Source: Campylobacter canadensis (GTDB lineage Bacteria; Campylobacterota; Campylobacteria; Campylobacterales; Campylobacteraceae). From it: a DNA stretch of 64,000 bases. Location of the stretch: positions 744,001 through 808,000 of the forward strand of contig NZ_CP035946.1 in NCBI RefSeq assembly GCF_013177655.1. Direction: 5' to 3'. Below the pieces are notes generated by a model. The model saw nothing but the letters and a program-made list of their open reading frames with translations, did no database searches and was not told the DNA's origin. Below, piece after piece: positions 1 through 9,300 of this stretch. The position numbers were made by a program, and so were the translations under genes. The stretch's first letter is position 1. Every line of letters starts with the position of its first letter.

Positions 1-2
1 AA

Positions 3-302
3 GCAATTAAAGAAAAAGATACAGAGCTTTTATATAAATACTTAAAAAATATTAAGTTGAATAAAAATGATATTTTATGTATAAATAATCATTTTAATTT
101 AAAAATTAATGAAGTTAAAAGCAATTGTTCGTCTTTTGCAAAACATTTTGGAATGTATTTGTGTTTAGATAGATTAGATATTTTTGAAGAATTTTTAAGT
201 TCTTTTTGTTATGATTTAGCTTATTTTAATGATATTATTTCAAAATATTTTGTTGATAATAATTTAACACAAGTACTTTTAAGGAGGCAAGATGAAAAAT
301 GA
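3..302 (+). CDS. C-terminal end of a probable M16-family zinc peptidase (partial)
   Basis: The reading frame is open from the window edge to the TAA at 300-302, so this is the last 99 or so residues of a longer gene; a TTG at 57 is not a convincing start. The tail has the usual M16 ending: an Asp-Ile-Ile-containing helix, then a short strand (TQVLLRR). The location supports this: in Campylobacter a predicted zinc protease gene usually lies directly before dapA. The stop overlaps dapA by 11 bases, and the AAGGAG for dapA (about 281-286) lies inside this gene, so the two are probably co-transcribed. The metal-binding part lies outside the window, so the family assignment rests on the tail and synteny only. 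Confidence 0.5.
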   Translation, partial: AIKEKDTELLYKYLKNIKLNKNDILCINNHFNLKINEVKSNCSSFAKHFGMYLCLDRLDIFEEFLSSFCYDLAYFNDIISKYFVDNNLTQVLLRRQDEK

Positions 303-1185
303 AATTGTTGGTGCAATGACTGCTTTAATTACACCGTTTAAAAATGATAAAATTGATGAGCAAAGTTATGAAAAACTTATCAAAAGACAAATTGCCAATG
401 GAATTGACGCAGTTGTTCCTGTTGGAACTACAGGAGAAAGCTCAACTTTAACTCACGATGAACATAGAAGATGTATTGAAATTGCGGTTAGTGTTTGTAA
501 AAATACAAATACAAAGGTTTTAGCAGGTGCAGGCTCAAATGCTACTCACGAAGCAGTTTCTTTAGCGAAATTCGCACAAGAGTGCGGAGCTGATGGGATT
601 TTAAGCATTACTCCATATTATAATAAACCTATGCAAAGTGGTTTGTTTAAACACTATGAAGCGATTTCTAATGCTATTTCAATCCCTGTTTTGCTTTATA
701 ATGTTCCTGGCAGAACTGGTTGTGAGATTGCAAGTAACACCATAATTGAGTTATTTAGAAAATGTAAAAATATTTATGGTGTAAAAGAAGCAAGTGGAAA
801 TATTGATAAATGTGTAGATTTGTTAGCAAATGAACCAAGGCTTAGATTAATTAGCGGAGAAGATAGTATAAATTATCCTATTTTAAGTAACGGTGGAAGC
901 GGGGTAATTAGCGTTACTTCAAATCTTTTACCAAATGAAATTGCTAATTTAACACACGAAGCGTTAAAAGAAAATTATAAAAATGCGAAATCTATTAACG
1001 ATAAACTTTATAATATAAATAAAATTCTTTTTTGTGAAAGCAACCCAATTCCAATTAAAGCAGCGATGTTTATTGCAGGACTTATTCCTAATCTTGAATA
1101 TCGTTTGCCTTTAGAAGCGCCTAGCAAAGAGAATTTAAAAAAGATTGAAGAAGTTATGAAAAATTATGATATAAAAGGATTTTAA
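292..1185 (+). CDS. dapA: 4-hydroxy-tetrahydrodipicolinate synthase
   Basis: This enzyme condenses pyruvate with aspartate semialdehyde, the first committed step to diaminopimelate and lysine, in the cytoplasm. At 297 residues it has the normal family length and TIM-barrel layout. Visible motifs are GTTGES near residue 45, the active-site Tyr136 in [10 protein letters not shown], and the Schiff-base Lys165 in GVKEASGN. The ATG follows an AAGGAG by about 5 bases. The gene overlaps the preceding peptidase and its last base is shared with the start of the next gene (ATGC across 1185), so it sits in a tightly packed operon with the FabL-type reductase, pgsA and rseP. Confidence 0.97.
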   Translation: MKNEIVGAMTALITPFKNDKIDEQSYEKLIKRQIANGIDAVVPVGTTGESSTLTHDEHRRCIEIAVSVCKNTNTKVLAGAGSNATHEAVSLAKFAQECGADGILSITPYYNKPMQSGLFKHYEAISNAISIPVLLYNVPGRTGCEIASNTIIELFRKCKNIYGVKEASGNIDKCVDLLANEPRLRLISGEDSINYPILSNGGSGVISVTSNLLPNEIANLTHEALKENYKNAKSINDKLYNINKILFCESNPIPIKAAMFIAGLIPNLEYRLPLEAPSKENLKKIEEVMKNYDIKGF

Positions 1186-1967
1186 TGCAAGAAATTAATT
1201 TTAAAGACAAGGTTTTAGTAATTAGTGGTGGAACTCGTGGTATCGGCAAGGCAATTGTTTACGAATTTGCAAAAGCTGGCTGTAATGTTGCTTTTACATA
1301 TAATTCAAACGAAGAAATAGCAAATGAAATTGTAAAAGATTTAGAGCAAAATTATAATGTTAAAGCAAGATGTTATGCTTTTAATATTTTAGAGCCTGAA
1401 ACTTATGCTGAATTGTTTGAAAAGATTGATGCTGATTTTGATAGGGTGGATTTTTTCATCTCTAATGCTATTATTACAGGTCGTGCAGTAGTTGGTGGTT
1501 ATACTAAATTTATGAAACTTAAGCCAAGAGGTATTAATAATATTTTTACCGCTACTGTAAATGCCTTTGTTTGTGGTGCTCAACAAGCTGCAAAAAGAAT
1601 GGAAAAAGTAGGCGGTGGAAGCATTATTTCAATTTCAAGCACAGGCAATTTAGTACATATTGAAAACTATGCAGGACACGGAACAGCAAAAGCAGCAGTA
1701 GAAGCTATGGCAAGATATGCGGCTACTGAATTAGGTCATTTAAATATTAGAGTAAATGTTGTAAGTGGTGGTTCAATTGATACTGATGCTCTAAAAGCAT
1801 TTACAAATTATGAAGAAGTAAGAGATAAAACAAAGGCTTTAAGTCCATTAAATCGTATGGGCGAAGCTCAAGATTTAGCAGGTGCGTGTTTGTTTTTATG
1901 CTGCGATAAGGCAAGTTGGGTAACTGGTCATACCTTTATTGTTGATGGTGGAACTACATTTAAATAA
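1185..1967 (+). CDS. fabL: FabL-type enoyl-[ACP] reductase / short-chain dehydrogenase
   Basis: This is a 260-residue short-chain dehydrogenase with an N-terminal Rossmann motif (GGTRGIGKA, residues 15-23). It lacks the usual Tyr-x3-Lys; instead it shows Tyr162-x6-Lys169 (NYAGHGTAK), the spacing of enoyl-ACP reductases. The stretches ISSTG, VSGGSIDTDALK and the late NRM closely match what I know of Bacillus FabL, which reduces trans-2-enoyl-ACP with NADPH in fatty-acid elongation. In C. jejuni the orthologue after dapA is usually annotated only as an oxidoreductase. Its start abuts dapA and its stop abuts pgsA (TAATG). The substrate is inferred from the motif and has not been shown. Confidence 0.75.
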   Translation: MQEINFKDKVLVISGGTRGIGKAIVYEFAKAGCNVAFTYNSNEEIANEIVKDLEQNYNVKARCYAFNILEPETYAELFEKIDADFDRVDFFISNAIITGRAVVGGYTKFMKLKPRGINNIFTATVNAFVCGAQQAAKRMEKVGGGSIISISSTGNLVHIENYAGHGTAKAAVEAMARYAATELGHLNIRVNVVSGGSIDTDALKAFTNYEEVRDKTKALSPLNRMGEAQDLAGACLFLCCDKASWVTGHTFIVDGGTTFK

Positions 1968-2515
1968 TGAATTTACCTAATTTTTTAGCTTTAATTAGAA
2001 TTATTTTAGCTCCAATCTTATTTGTATTAGTTACTAATATAAATAAGATTAATATTGATTATAATTGGCATATTTCTTGGCTTAATTATTATGCTGCACT
2101 TATTTTTACAATAGCTAGTATTACTGATTTTTTTGATGGTTACATAGCAAGAATGTGGAATCAAAAAACACTTTTAGGAGAAATTCTTGACCCTTTAGCT
2201 GATAAAATGCTAACTTTAGCAGCCTTTTTAGGATTAATGCTTTTAGGAAGAGTTGAGGCTATTTTAGTTTATTTTATCTTAGTTCGTGAATTTTTTATAA
2301 CAGGTTTAAGAGTAATGATAGTTGCAGATGGATTAAAGGTTGCTGCTAGTATGAGCGGTAAAATAAAAACAACATTCCAAATGCTTGCAATAGGCTTTTT
2401 GCTAATGGATTGGTGGGGAGCAAACTATTTGTTTTATTTATGCTTTTTCTTTACTATTTACTCTGGAATTGAATATGTTATATCTTATGCAAGGGTGTTA
2501 AAATGCTCTCGTTAG
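1967..2515 (+). CDS. pgsA: CDP-diacylglycerol-glycerol-3-phosphate phosphatidyltransferase
   Basis: This membrane enzyme makes phosphatidylglycerophosphate, the precursor of phosphatidylglycerol. The protein has 182 residues and several hydrophobic helices. The CDP-alcohol phosphatidyltransferase signature is intact: DG-x2-AR-x8-G-x3-D-x3-D, read as DGYIAR...GEILDPLADK at about residues 51-73. Its ATG overlaps the TAA of the preceding reductase, and its 3' end overlaps the next gene by 13 bases, so translation is probably coupled through the cluster. Confidence 0.94.
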   Translation: MNLPNFLALIRIILAPILFVLVTNINKINIDYNWHISWLNYYAALIFTIASITDFFDGYIARMWNQKTLLGEILDPLADKMLTLAAFLGLMLLGRVEAILVYFILVREFFITGLRVMIVADGLKVAASMSGKIKTTFQMLAIGFLLMDWWGANYLFYLCFFFTIYSGIEYVISYARVLKCSR

Positions 2516-3606
2516 TTGCTACTTTAGTTGTTTTATCTTTATGTTTTGCTTATTGGGGTGTGCATTTTTTAGCTACTATTTTAGTTCTTTCTTTTTTGAT
2601 TTTTTTTCATGAATTAGGGCATTTTTTAGCAGCAAAATACTTTAAAGTAAGAGTTTTAACTTTTAGTATTGGCTTTGGAAAAGAAATATTTTCAAAAGAA
2701 TACAAAGGCACAAAGTATCAAATTAGCTCAATTTTTTTAGGTGGTTATGTAAAAATGAAAGGGCAAGATGATAGCAACCCCGCTTGTAAAAATTACGATA
2801 GTGATAGTTACAGTGTTTTACACCCATTTAAAAAAATTATTATACTTTTTGCAGGACCGTTTTTTAATTTTATACTAGCTTTTTTTTGCTATTTAATAAT
2901 TGCACACTTAGGTCAAAAGCAATTAGCTGCTGTTATTGGAGCAAAAAGTGATTTTGCTAGTGAAAAATTGCTAGTAAATGACAAAATTGTAAGTATAAAT
3001 TCGCAAAAAATTACTTCTTGGTTTGATATCTCGCCTTTACTTAAAGAAAATAATGAAGTAGTACTTGTAAGAGATGGTAAAGAGCTTGTTTTAAATGTAA
3101 AAGCACAGTACAAAGATGCTTATAATGAATTTGGTCAAAAAATAAAAAAATATGTTTTAGGAATTTCTCCTAGTAATGAGATTGTTGAAGTTTATTATAG
3201 AGGTTTTAACTCTTTTTCTTACGCATTTAATGAATGTATTAATGCTTCAACATTAATTTTTAAAGGTATTTACAAATTAATATCAATGCAAATCTCGCCT
3301 GATAATTTAAGCGGAGTTATAACGATGGGCGATATTACAACAAAGGCTTCTGAGCTTGGTTTGAGTACTTTGCTGTTAATAGCTGCATTGATTTCTATTA
3401 ATCTTGGTATTATGAATTTATTACCAATACCTGTTTTAGATGGCGGGCATATTATTTTTAATTTTTATGAATTAATCTTTAAAAAAGAAGTTAATGAAAA
3501 GACTTTTGAATATTTAAGTTATATAGGAATGGCTTTTTTATTAAGTTTAATGCTATTTGCAACTTATAATGATGTAAAAAGGATATTTTTACCTAATTTA
3601 TGGTAA
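2503..3606 (+). CDS. rseP: Site-2-type intramembrane zinc metalloprotease (M50)
   Basis: The 367-residue protein has the S2P/RseP layout: a first membrane helix with the zinc-binding HELGH (residues 36-40), a central PDZ-like region near residues 140-215, and late membrane helices with the second metal-site motif PVLDGGH (about residue 310). Such proteases cleave membrane-anchored regulators or leftover signal peptides within the inner membrane. It overlaps pgsA. Its last codons form one arm of a palindrome shared with the convergent ABC gene. The specific substrate cannot be told from the sequence. Confidence 0.9.
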   Translation: MLSLVATLVVLSLCFAYWGVHFLATILVLSFLIFFHELGHFLAAKYFKVRVLTFSIGFGKEIFSKEYKGTKYQISSIFLGGYVKMKGQDDSNPACKNYDSDSYSVLHPFKKIIILFAGPFFNFILAFFCYLIIAHLGQKQLAAVIGAKSDFASEKLLVNDKIVSINSQKITSWFDISPLLKENNEVVLVRDGKELVLNVKAQYKDAYNEFGQKIKKYVLGISPSNEIVEVYYRGFNSFSYAFNECINASTLIFKGIYKLISMQISPDNLSGVITMGDITTKASELGLSTLLLIAALISINLGIMNLLPIPVLDGGHIIFNFYELIFKKEVNEKTFEYLSYIGMAFLLSLMLFATYNDVKRIFLPNLW

Positions 3607-3622
3607 TTATAAAATATCCTTT
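3578..3622. terminator. Bidirectional terminator palindrome across two convergent stop codons
   Basis: AAAGGATATTTT (3578-3589) is an exact inverted repeat of AAAATATCCTTT (3611-3622). A short inner pairing (TACC/GGTA, 3590-3593 and 3602-3605) extends the stem past a bulge. The adjacent stop codons of rseP (3604-3606) and the convergent ABC gene (3607-3609) lie in the loop, so the stem is made of coding sequence from both genes. Confidence 0.6.
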
Positions 3623-4290
3623 TGAAATTTAAGCAAATAGCTTAATATTTCTTCTTTTTTACTGTTTTTATTTACTTTAATTTCTTTTACAATACTAGTT
3701 TTATTATTTACATTTGCCAAGATTAAAATTCTATTTGCAAGACTTAAAGCATCGTTAATATCGTGAGTGATAAAAATTGCATTTTTAATATAATGTTTTA
3801 AAATTCTATGTAAAAATATTTTATTTATACTATCTAAAGCACTAAAAGGTTCATCTAATAAATAAAGATCTGCTTGTTGTATTATTGCTCTTATTAATGC
3901 TATTTTTTGTCTTTGACCACCGCTTAATTGATATGTGTAATAATCTTTGTATTCAAGCATTTTAAATTCTTTTAATAAAAAAATAGCCTTTTTATAAGCA
4001 TTTTTTTTATCTTCTTTAGCTATTAAAAGTGGTAAGGCAATATTTTCTAATACAGTTTTATGAGCAAATAACAAATCTTTTTGCTGCATATAGGCTAATT
4101 TTATATTTTCTTTATAAAAGCTAATTTCTTCTTTATTATTCATTATTTGATTTAGCAAGGTGCTTTTTCCTATACCGCTGCTTCCTATTATTGCTAGGTA
4201 TTCGTTTTCTTCTAGGTTAAGATTGATATCGTTTAAAATTTGCTTATTCTTATATGAAAAATTTAAATTTTTTATTTTTAAAATACTCAT
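3607..4290 (-). CDS. thiZ: ABC transporter ATP-binding protein, thiamine-precursor uptake
   Basis: This is a 227-residue ABC ATPase with Walker A GSSGIGKST (about residues 36-44), signature LSGGQRQ (about 122-128) and Walker B LYLLDEP (about 142-148). It is the third gene of a minus-strand operon (permease, binding protein, ATPase) and overlaps the binding-protein gene by 4 bases. It would power import of a thiamine pyrimidine precursor. The substrate comes from the TPP riboswitch in front of the operon and from the NMT1/THI5-like binding protein; the ATPase itself is not substrate-specific. Confidence 0.8.
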   Translation of the reverse strand: MSILKIKNLNFSYKNKQILNDINLNLEENEYLAIIGSSGIGKSTLLNQIMNNKEEISFYKENIKLAYMQQKDLLFAHKTVLENIALPLLIAKEDKKNAYKKAIFLLKEFKMLEYKDYYTYQLSGGQRQKIALIRAIIQQADLYLLDEPFSALDSINKIFLHRILKHYIKNAIFITHDINDALSLANRILILANVNNKTSIVKEIKVNKNSKKEEILSYLLKFQKDIL

Positions 4291-5237
4291 TTTAAATACT
4301 CGTTTGTAAAACCTACATTTAAAGGTATTTTATTTTTTAAAATCTCTTTTTTATTTAACCAAGAATAAAATTCATTCCATCTATTTGCATCAATAAAGCC
4401 CCATTCTTCAGGTTTATCAGCAAATTGTTTTGATAGATAAATAAGAGAATTAAGTATAAATTCTTTGTTTTTTGCAAGATTTGGAGCATATTTAATCAAG
4501 ATTTTTGCACTTTCTTGTGGATTTTTCATAGCAAAAATATAACCTTTTTTAATTGCTTGTAAAACCTTTTTTGCTAGTTCTTTATTTTCTTTTAACCAAT
4601 CGTTATTTGCGATTATGATTGGCGAGTAATAATCAAGCTCTTTTATGTAATCTTTAAGATAAAAAAAGTTATATTCTAGCTTTAATGTTTTAGCCAATAC
4701 TCCATCCCAAGCATAATAAACCCAGCAAAAATCAAAAATATTATTTTTTAATGAACTTATTGAATTTGAATCTTGGTTTGGTACAAAATTTACATCTTTT
4801 ATAAGATTTTCTTTAAAAATCTCTTTTATCATTGCTTGTTCAACTGGGTCATTCCAGCTACCATATTTTTTTCCTTGCATTTTATCAATACTGTTAATGT
4901 CTTTTGTGCTTAAAATCCCACTTGTATTATGTTTAATAATTGCAGCAACAGCACTAATGTTTGCTCCTTTAGCTAATTTTGCAGCAAGGCTTTCTTGAAA
5001 ATAAATTCCAAATTGAACTTTTTTGTGTATTACCATATCGCTTGTACTATCTTCAAGTGCAGATAAGATATTAAGCTTTATATTATTTTCTTTAAAATAA
5101 CCCTTTTCAAGGGCTACAAATAAACCAATATGGTTTGTATTAATAGTATAATCAAGCATAAAATCTACTTCTTTTTCGTTTTTATTTGAACAAGAAAATA
5201 AGAAAAATAATGTAAATAATAAAATTATCTTTTCCAT
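4287..5237 (-). CDS. thiY: NMT1/THI5-like substrate-binding lipoprotein (thiamine pyrimidine)
   Basis: The 316-residue protein starts with a lipoprotein signal ending in the lipobox LFSC (Cys16), so it should be tethered to the inner membrane, facing the periplasm. The mature part begins with the ligand-binding pattern of the NMT1/THI5-like family (DYTINTNHIGLFVALEKGYF, with KGYF before a long mixed domain). Members bind pyrimidine precursors of thiamine. The gene overlaps the permease gene by 13 bases and the ATPase gene by 4. Given the TPP riboswitch, I infer HMP or formylaminopyrimidine as ligand; which one cannot be read from the sequence. Confidence 0.75.
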   Translation of the reverse strand: MEKIILLFTLFFLFSCSNKNEKEVDFMLDYTINTNHIGLFVALEKGYFKENNIKLNILSALEDSTSDMVIHKKVQFGIYFQESLAAKLAKGANISAVAAIIKHNTSGILSTKDINSIDKMQGKKYGSWNDPVEQAMIKEIFKENLIKDVNFVPNQDSNSISSLKNNIFDFCWVYYAWDGVLAKTLKLEYNFFYLKDYIKELDYYSPIIIANNDWLKENKELAKKVLQAIKKGYIFAMKNPQESAKILIKYAPNLAKNKEFILNSLIYLSKQFADKPEEWGFIDANRWNEFYSWLNKKEILKNKIPLNVGFTNEYLK

Positions 5238-5962
5238 TTTATAACCTTTTTTTCTAATAGTGTTATTAAATAAATACTAAGCATTGATAGTAAAGATATT
5301 AGTATAATAACTACATACATAGCACTATAATCAAATAGCTTTTTATATTGAATTAATAGCACTCCAAGCCCTTTAAATCCTCCAAGCCATTCGGCACTTA
5401 TTGCGCTTAAATAAGCATAAGAAACGCTGATTTTTAAAGCTGCAAAAAAATAAGGTAAAGAATGGGCAAAAAGATAGTGTTTTAATATTTGATATTTGCT
5501 TGCCTTTAGTGATTTTAAATAAATTATATAATCTATATCGCTATTTTTATATGCTTGTAAAAGATTAATTAAAATAGGAAAAAGTGTGCTTAAAACAATT
5601 AGCACAATTTTTGGTGCTAAACCATAACCTAAATATAAAATTAATAAAGGTGCAAGTGCGATACTGGGTGTATTTTGAGTAAAAAGTAATATAGGATAAA
5701 CAATATTGTAAAGAAATTTTATTTTATACATAAAATAAGATAAAAAAACAGCAAGTATAATTGCAATTAATAAAGAAAAAAAGCTTATAAAAAAAGTGTG
5801 TTTTAAATTAGACATTAAAGTATCAAATTCATTAGTAAAACTCAAAACAATTTCAGCAAGTGATGGAAATAAAAACTGTGGAAGCATATTAAAATAACTT
5901 AGCATTTGCCAAGTAAAAATTATAAAAAGCCAAAACAATACAGCATAAATCTTATCTTTCAT
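5225..5962 (-). CDS. thiX: ABC transporter permease, thiamine-precursor uptake
   Basis: This 245-residue integral membrane protein of the SsuC/TauC/ThiX type has about six hydrophobic segments and an EAA-like loop near residues 145-165, followed by SYAYLSAISAEWLGG. It is the first gene of the operon. Its ATG (5960-5962) lies directly after the TPP riboswitch, and the ribosome-binding AGGGA is the conserved 3' end of that riboswitch. Translation is therefore expected to fall when thiamine pyrophosphate is abundant. Confidence 0.8.
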   Translation of the reverse strand: MKDKIYAVLFWLFIIFTWQMLSYFNMLPQFLFPSLAEIVLSFTNEFDTLMSNLKHTFFISFFSLLIAIILAVFLSYFMYKIKFLYNIVYPILLFTQNTPSIALAPLLILYLGYGLAPKIVLIVLSTLFPILINLLQAYKNSDIDYIIYLKSLKASKYQILKHYLFAHSLPYFFAALKISVSYAYLSAISAEWLGGFKGLGVLLIQYKKLFDYSAMYVVIILISLLSMLSIYLITLLEKKVIKWKR

Positions 5963-6058
5963 ATCAAGTCCCTACGTTAGCATTATCTATATCAGGTATG
6001 GTCGAATTTTATTCCTCTCAGGCTTTTGCATAAAATGCTTTTGCCTCCCATTTGATAA
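5963..6058 (-). promoter_or_regulatory. TPP (THI-box) riboswitch
   Basis: Read on the minus strand, the leader contains GCCTGAGAGG (pyrimidine-binding arm, CTGAGA core), then ACCTGAT, TAATGCTAACGTAGGGA, matching the THI-box consensus in order and spacing. The outer P1 stem can form between ATCAA (about 6052-6056) and TTGAT (5963-5967). The GTAGGGA element also serves as the Shine-Dalgarno sequence for the permease gene, which points to control of translation initiation by ligand. This element identifies the operon as a thiamine-related transporter. Confidence 0.93.
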
Positions 6059-6354
6059 TTTTGCAGTATAAGTAAAATTAGTAAATGTTTTTCTTATAAT
6101 ATTAATCTTAACTAGAATGAAAAAAGTTAATAAGTGTTATTGATAATTTTTAAAATTTGTTATATAAAAATGATAATTTTTATGATAATAGCTATTTTTT
6201 CAAATAAAAATTTTATGGAAAAATCATATTTTAAACGATTTTTTTTAAAAAAAAATATATTTTTTTTAAAAAAATACAAAAAAAGTCTTTTAATTAAATG
6301 AAAATTTTATTAGAATGCGACATTGTATTTAATACAAAAACACAAGGAGATAAC
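6059..6354. other. A/T-tract intergenic region before tpsA
   Basis: No gene is visible in these roughly 300 bases. They hold a 12-base direct repeat TGATAATTTTTA (6141-6152 and 6171-6182, exactly 30 bases apart) with a partial third copy at 6183-6190, and then stacked homopolymers T8 (6239-6246), A9 (6247-6255), T8 (6260-6267) and A7 (6268-6274). This must contain the tpsA promoter, but I cannot place a convincing -10 box. Confidence 0.6.
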
Positions 6355-9300
6355 TTGAACACTTCAAAAACTAAAAAATTTACAAGCATCACCCTTAGTT
6401 TAGCGTTAATAAACGCTTTGTTTATCAATAATCTTGCAGCAGCAGATTTAAGAATAAGAAATATTAACAACATTAAAACAGATGTTAATATGGCAAAATC
6501 AGAAAACTTAACAGATGTTATTAATATCAACAAAGCTAATGGCAATGGAATTTCTCACAATGTTTTTAGCAATTTTGATATTTATGATGGTGTAATTTTT
6601 AACAACTCATTAAAAGATGGTAATTCGGTTACTGGAGGTTTTGTTCAAAAAAATCCTAATTTAAGCACAAGTGCAAATACTATTATAAATGAAATTACAA
6701 GCAAAAGTGCAAGTAATATAAGCGGTGCCTTAGAAATCTTTGGAAATAAAGCAAATTTAATCATCGCAAATGAAAATGGGCTTAATGTAAATAATGCTTC
6801 ATTTATTAATACAAAAGGCGTTAGCTTAAGTACAGGGCTTTTTAATAATGCAAATATCAATGTAAATTCAAATGCGGCGATTAATCTAAGCAATGATATT
6901 AAAGTAGATGGGGATTATTTTAATGTAATTGCAAGAAGTATGCAAGTTGCTGCAAATATAAAACACTTTGATGATAACAAAATTTTAAATAATATTAATT
7001 TAATAGCAGGAAACAACGAAGTAAGCCTTAGCGATATGGCAAATCCAAAAATAACAGCAACAAAGCAAAAAGAAAAAAGCGATGCGGAATTTGCTATTGA
7101 TGCTAAGCTAGTTGGCTCTATGTATGCAAATAATATTAATTTTATAAGCACTGAAGAAGGACTTGGGGTAAGACACCAAGGTGTGATTAAAAGTGCTAAA
7201 GATGTTATGATTAAAGCAAATGCAAAAGTGCAAACAAATATAATTGATGCAGCAAATCAGGCAAATATTGATGCAAATAGCATTGAAAGTAATATTTTAA
7301 ATGCAAAAAATATAAAATTAAATGCTAAAGATGATATTACAAATTATGGTTTAATCCTTGCAGATGATGTAAAAATTAATGCAAATGATTATATTAACTC
7401 AAATGAAGTAAAAGCAAAAGATGTTAATGAAGTAAAGTTAGCAGCGGATAATATAAGCATAAATACAAAAAATAATTTTATTAATAAGGCAAATATTAAC
7501 TCTACTCAAAATATCAACATTAACACTAAGAATTTTGACAATAAAGCAAATATCAGCGCAAATGAAAATGTAAATATTAATCTAAACGATAATAGCTTTA
7601 AAAATTCAGGCAAAATTACAAGCCAAAACAATATTAATTTAAATGCGCTTTCTTCAAATTTAGATATTAATGACAATAACGCTTATGCAAAAAATTCATT
7701 AAATATCAATGCAAAGCAAGACTTAAATATTAATTCTAAGCTTGAAAATCCATACAATATAAGCTTAGTTGCTAAAAATATCAATATAAATAATCTTTTA
7801 GCAAGTAATAAAACCTTAAGCTTGGTTGCAAGTAATGCAATTTACAATAAAGCTTATATTTTTGCTAATGATAGCTTAGATTTTAGTGCTTTTAGTGTAA
7901 AAAATGATGGTACTTTTGATAGTGCAAAAGATATATTTATTAGAACAAATATTTTAAATAACAATGCTTATATTTTTGCTGAAAATAACTTAAATATAAA
8001 CGCAAGTGTTATTAGCAATAACGCAAGTTTGACAGGAGATATTACTAAAAAATATCAAATGATAAATGGAACAGGCTGGGTAAATTACGGAGATACAGCA
8101 TTTAAAAGATGGAAAATGCAAACAGGAGTTTATGTTCCAGTATTTAATAACTCTTTAGGCGCAAACCAAGCTTTAATGCAAGCAAAAAATATTTATATCA
8201 ATAACGATACAAAAGAAATTGGCTTATTAAACAATAGCGGAAAAATCATTGCAAATAATGATTTAAAAATCTATGCTGATATAAATAACATAACTTTAAA
8301 TAAAGAAATAGGCATTAAAGAAATTTTAGAGCAAATTAAAGTTAATGGTTTTTATGCTTATGAATATTTAGGTTCTTGGAATACAAACTGGACTGATTAT
8401 TTTAAAAATGGTATTAGTCTTTATGATGCTTTAGTATATTTTGCAAGCAACAAAGCAAAAAATCACCAAAGAGGTTCAGCTTGGAATGCTTTAAAAGATG
8501 TTGCTTCAAAAAATAAAGCATTAGATGAGTATTTTAAACTATTATTTGGCAATGATTATGCTTATACAAGTTATGTTCCAAGCTTTAACAAGTGGAATTT
8601 AAATGCAAAGGTAGTATTTAATGCTAAAGATGCAGCTTTAATTAGCGCAAACAATGCGAATTTGGTTTCAAATGTAAATAATCAAGGTTTAAATAAAGAT
8701 TTAAAAGATAGCTTTAAAATGATTAATTCAACGCTAAATCAAGCAATCAATGATAAGGCTTTAATTTTAAAATCTTTACCTAAGAATTTTGATATTTTTA
8801 AAGCAGGTAGTTCTAAAGATGGAATTAATTATGAATACAAAAGTGATGAGAATTTAATCAATGCAAATAATTATTATGGCTTTGCAAATATTGCAAAAGA
8901 TTTAAATGCTAAAGATGTATTGCTTTTAGGCGATGCTTATTTTGATTACAGACTTATTAATTCTATGCTAAGTAATTCTTTGGGTTTTTCTTTAGATAAT
9001 AATGAAATTAAAGCTCTTATTGATAATGGTGTAGAATATTTTAAAAATAATGATTTAAAAATAGGTGAAAGTTTAAATAAAAGCAGTATTGATAATTTAG
9101 ATAAAGATATGATTGTTTATGTAAATGTAAGATACAAAAACAAAGAAGTTTTAGCTCCAATGCTTTACTTATCAAAACAAAGTCTAGCTAAAGTTAAAGC
9201 AAACAATCAGCTTTCAAGTATTTTAGCTAAAAATGAAGTAAATATTAATACAAATGAACTTCACTTTGCTTTTTCATCTTTAAATGCTGATAAAGTAAAT

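Noticed and set aside
6298-6354. An ATG start for the exoprotein at 6298, adding 19 residues
   Set aside because: No ribosome-binding site stands before it and the added residues are not signal-like. The TTG at 6355 has AAGGAG at the right distance and opens into the signal peptide.
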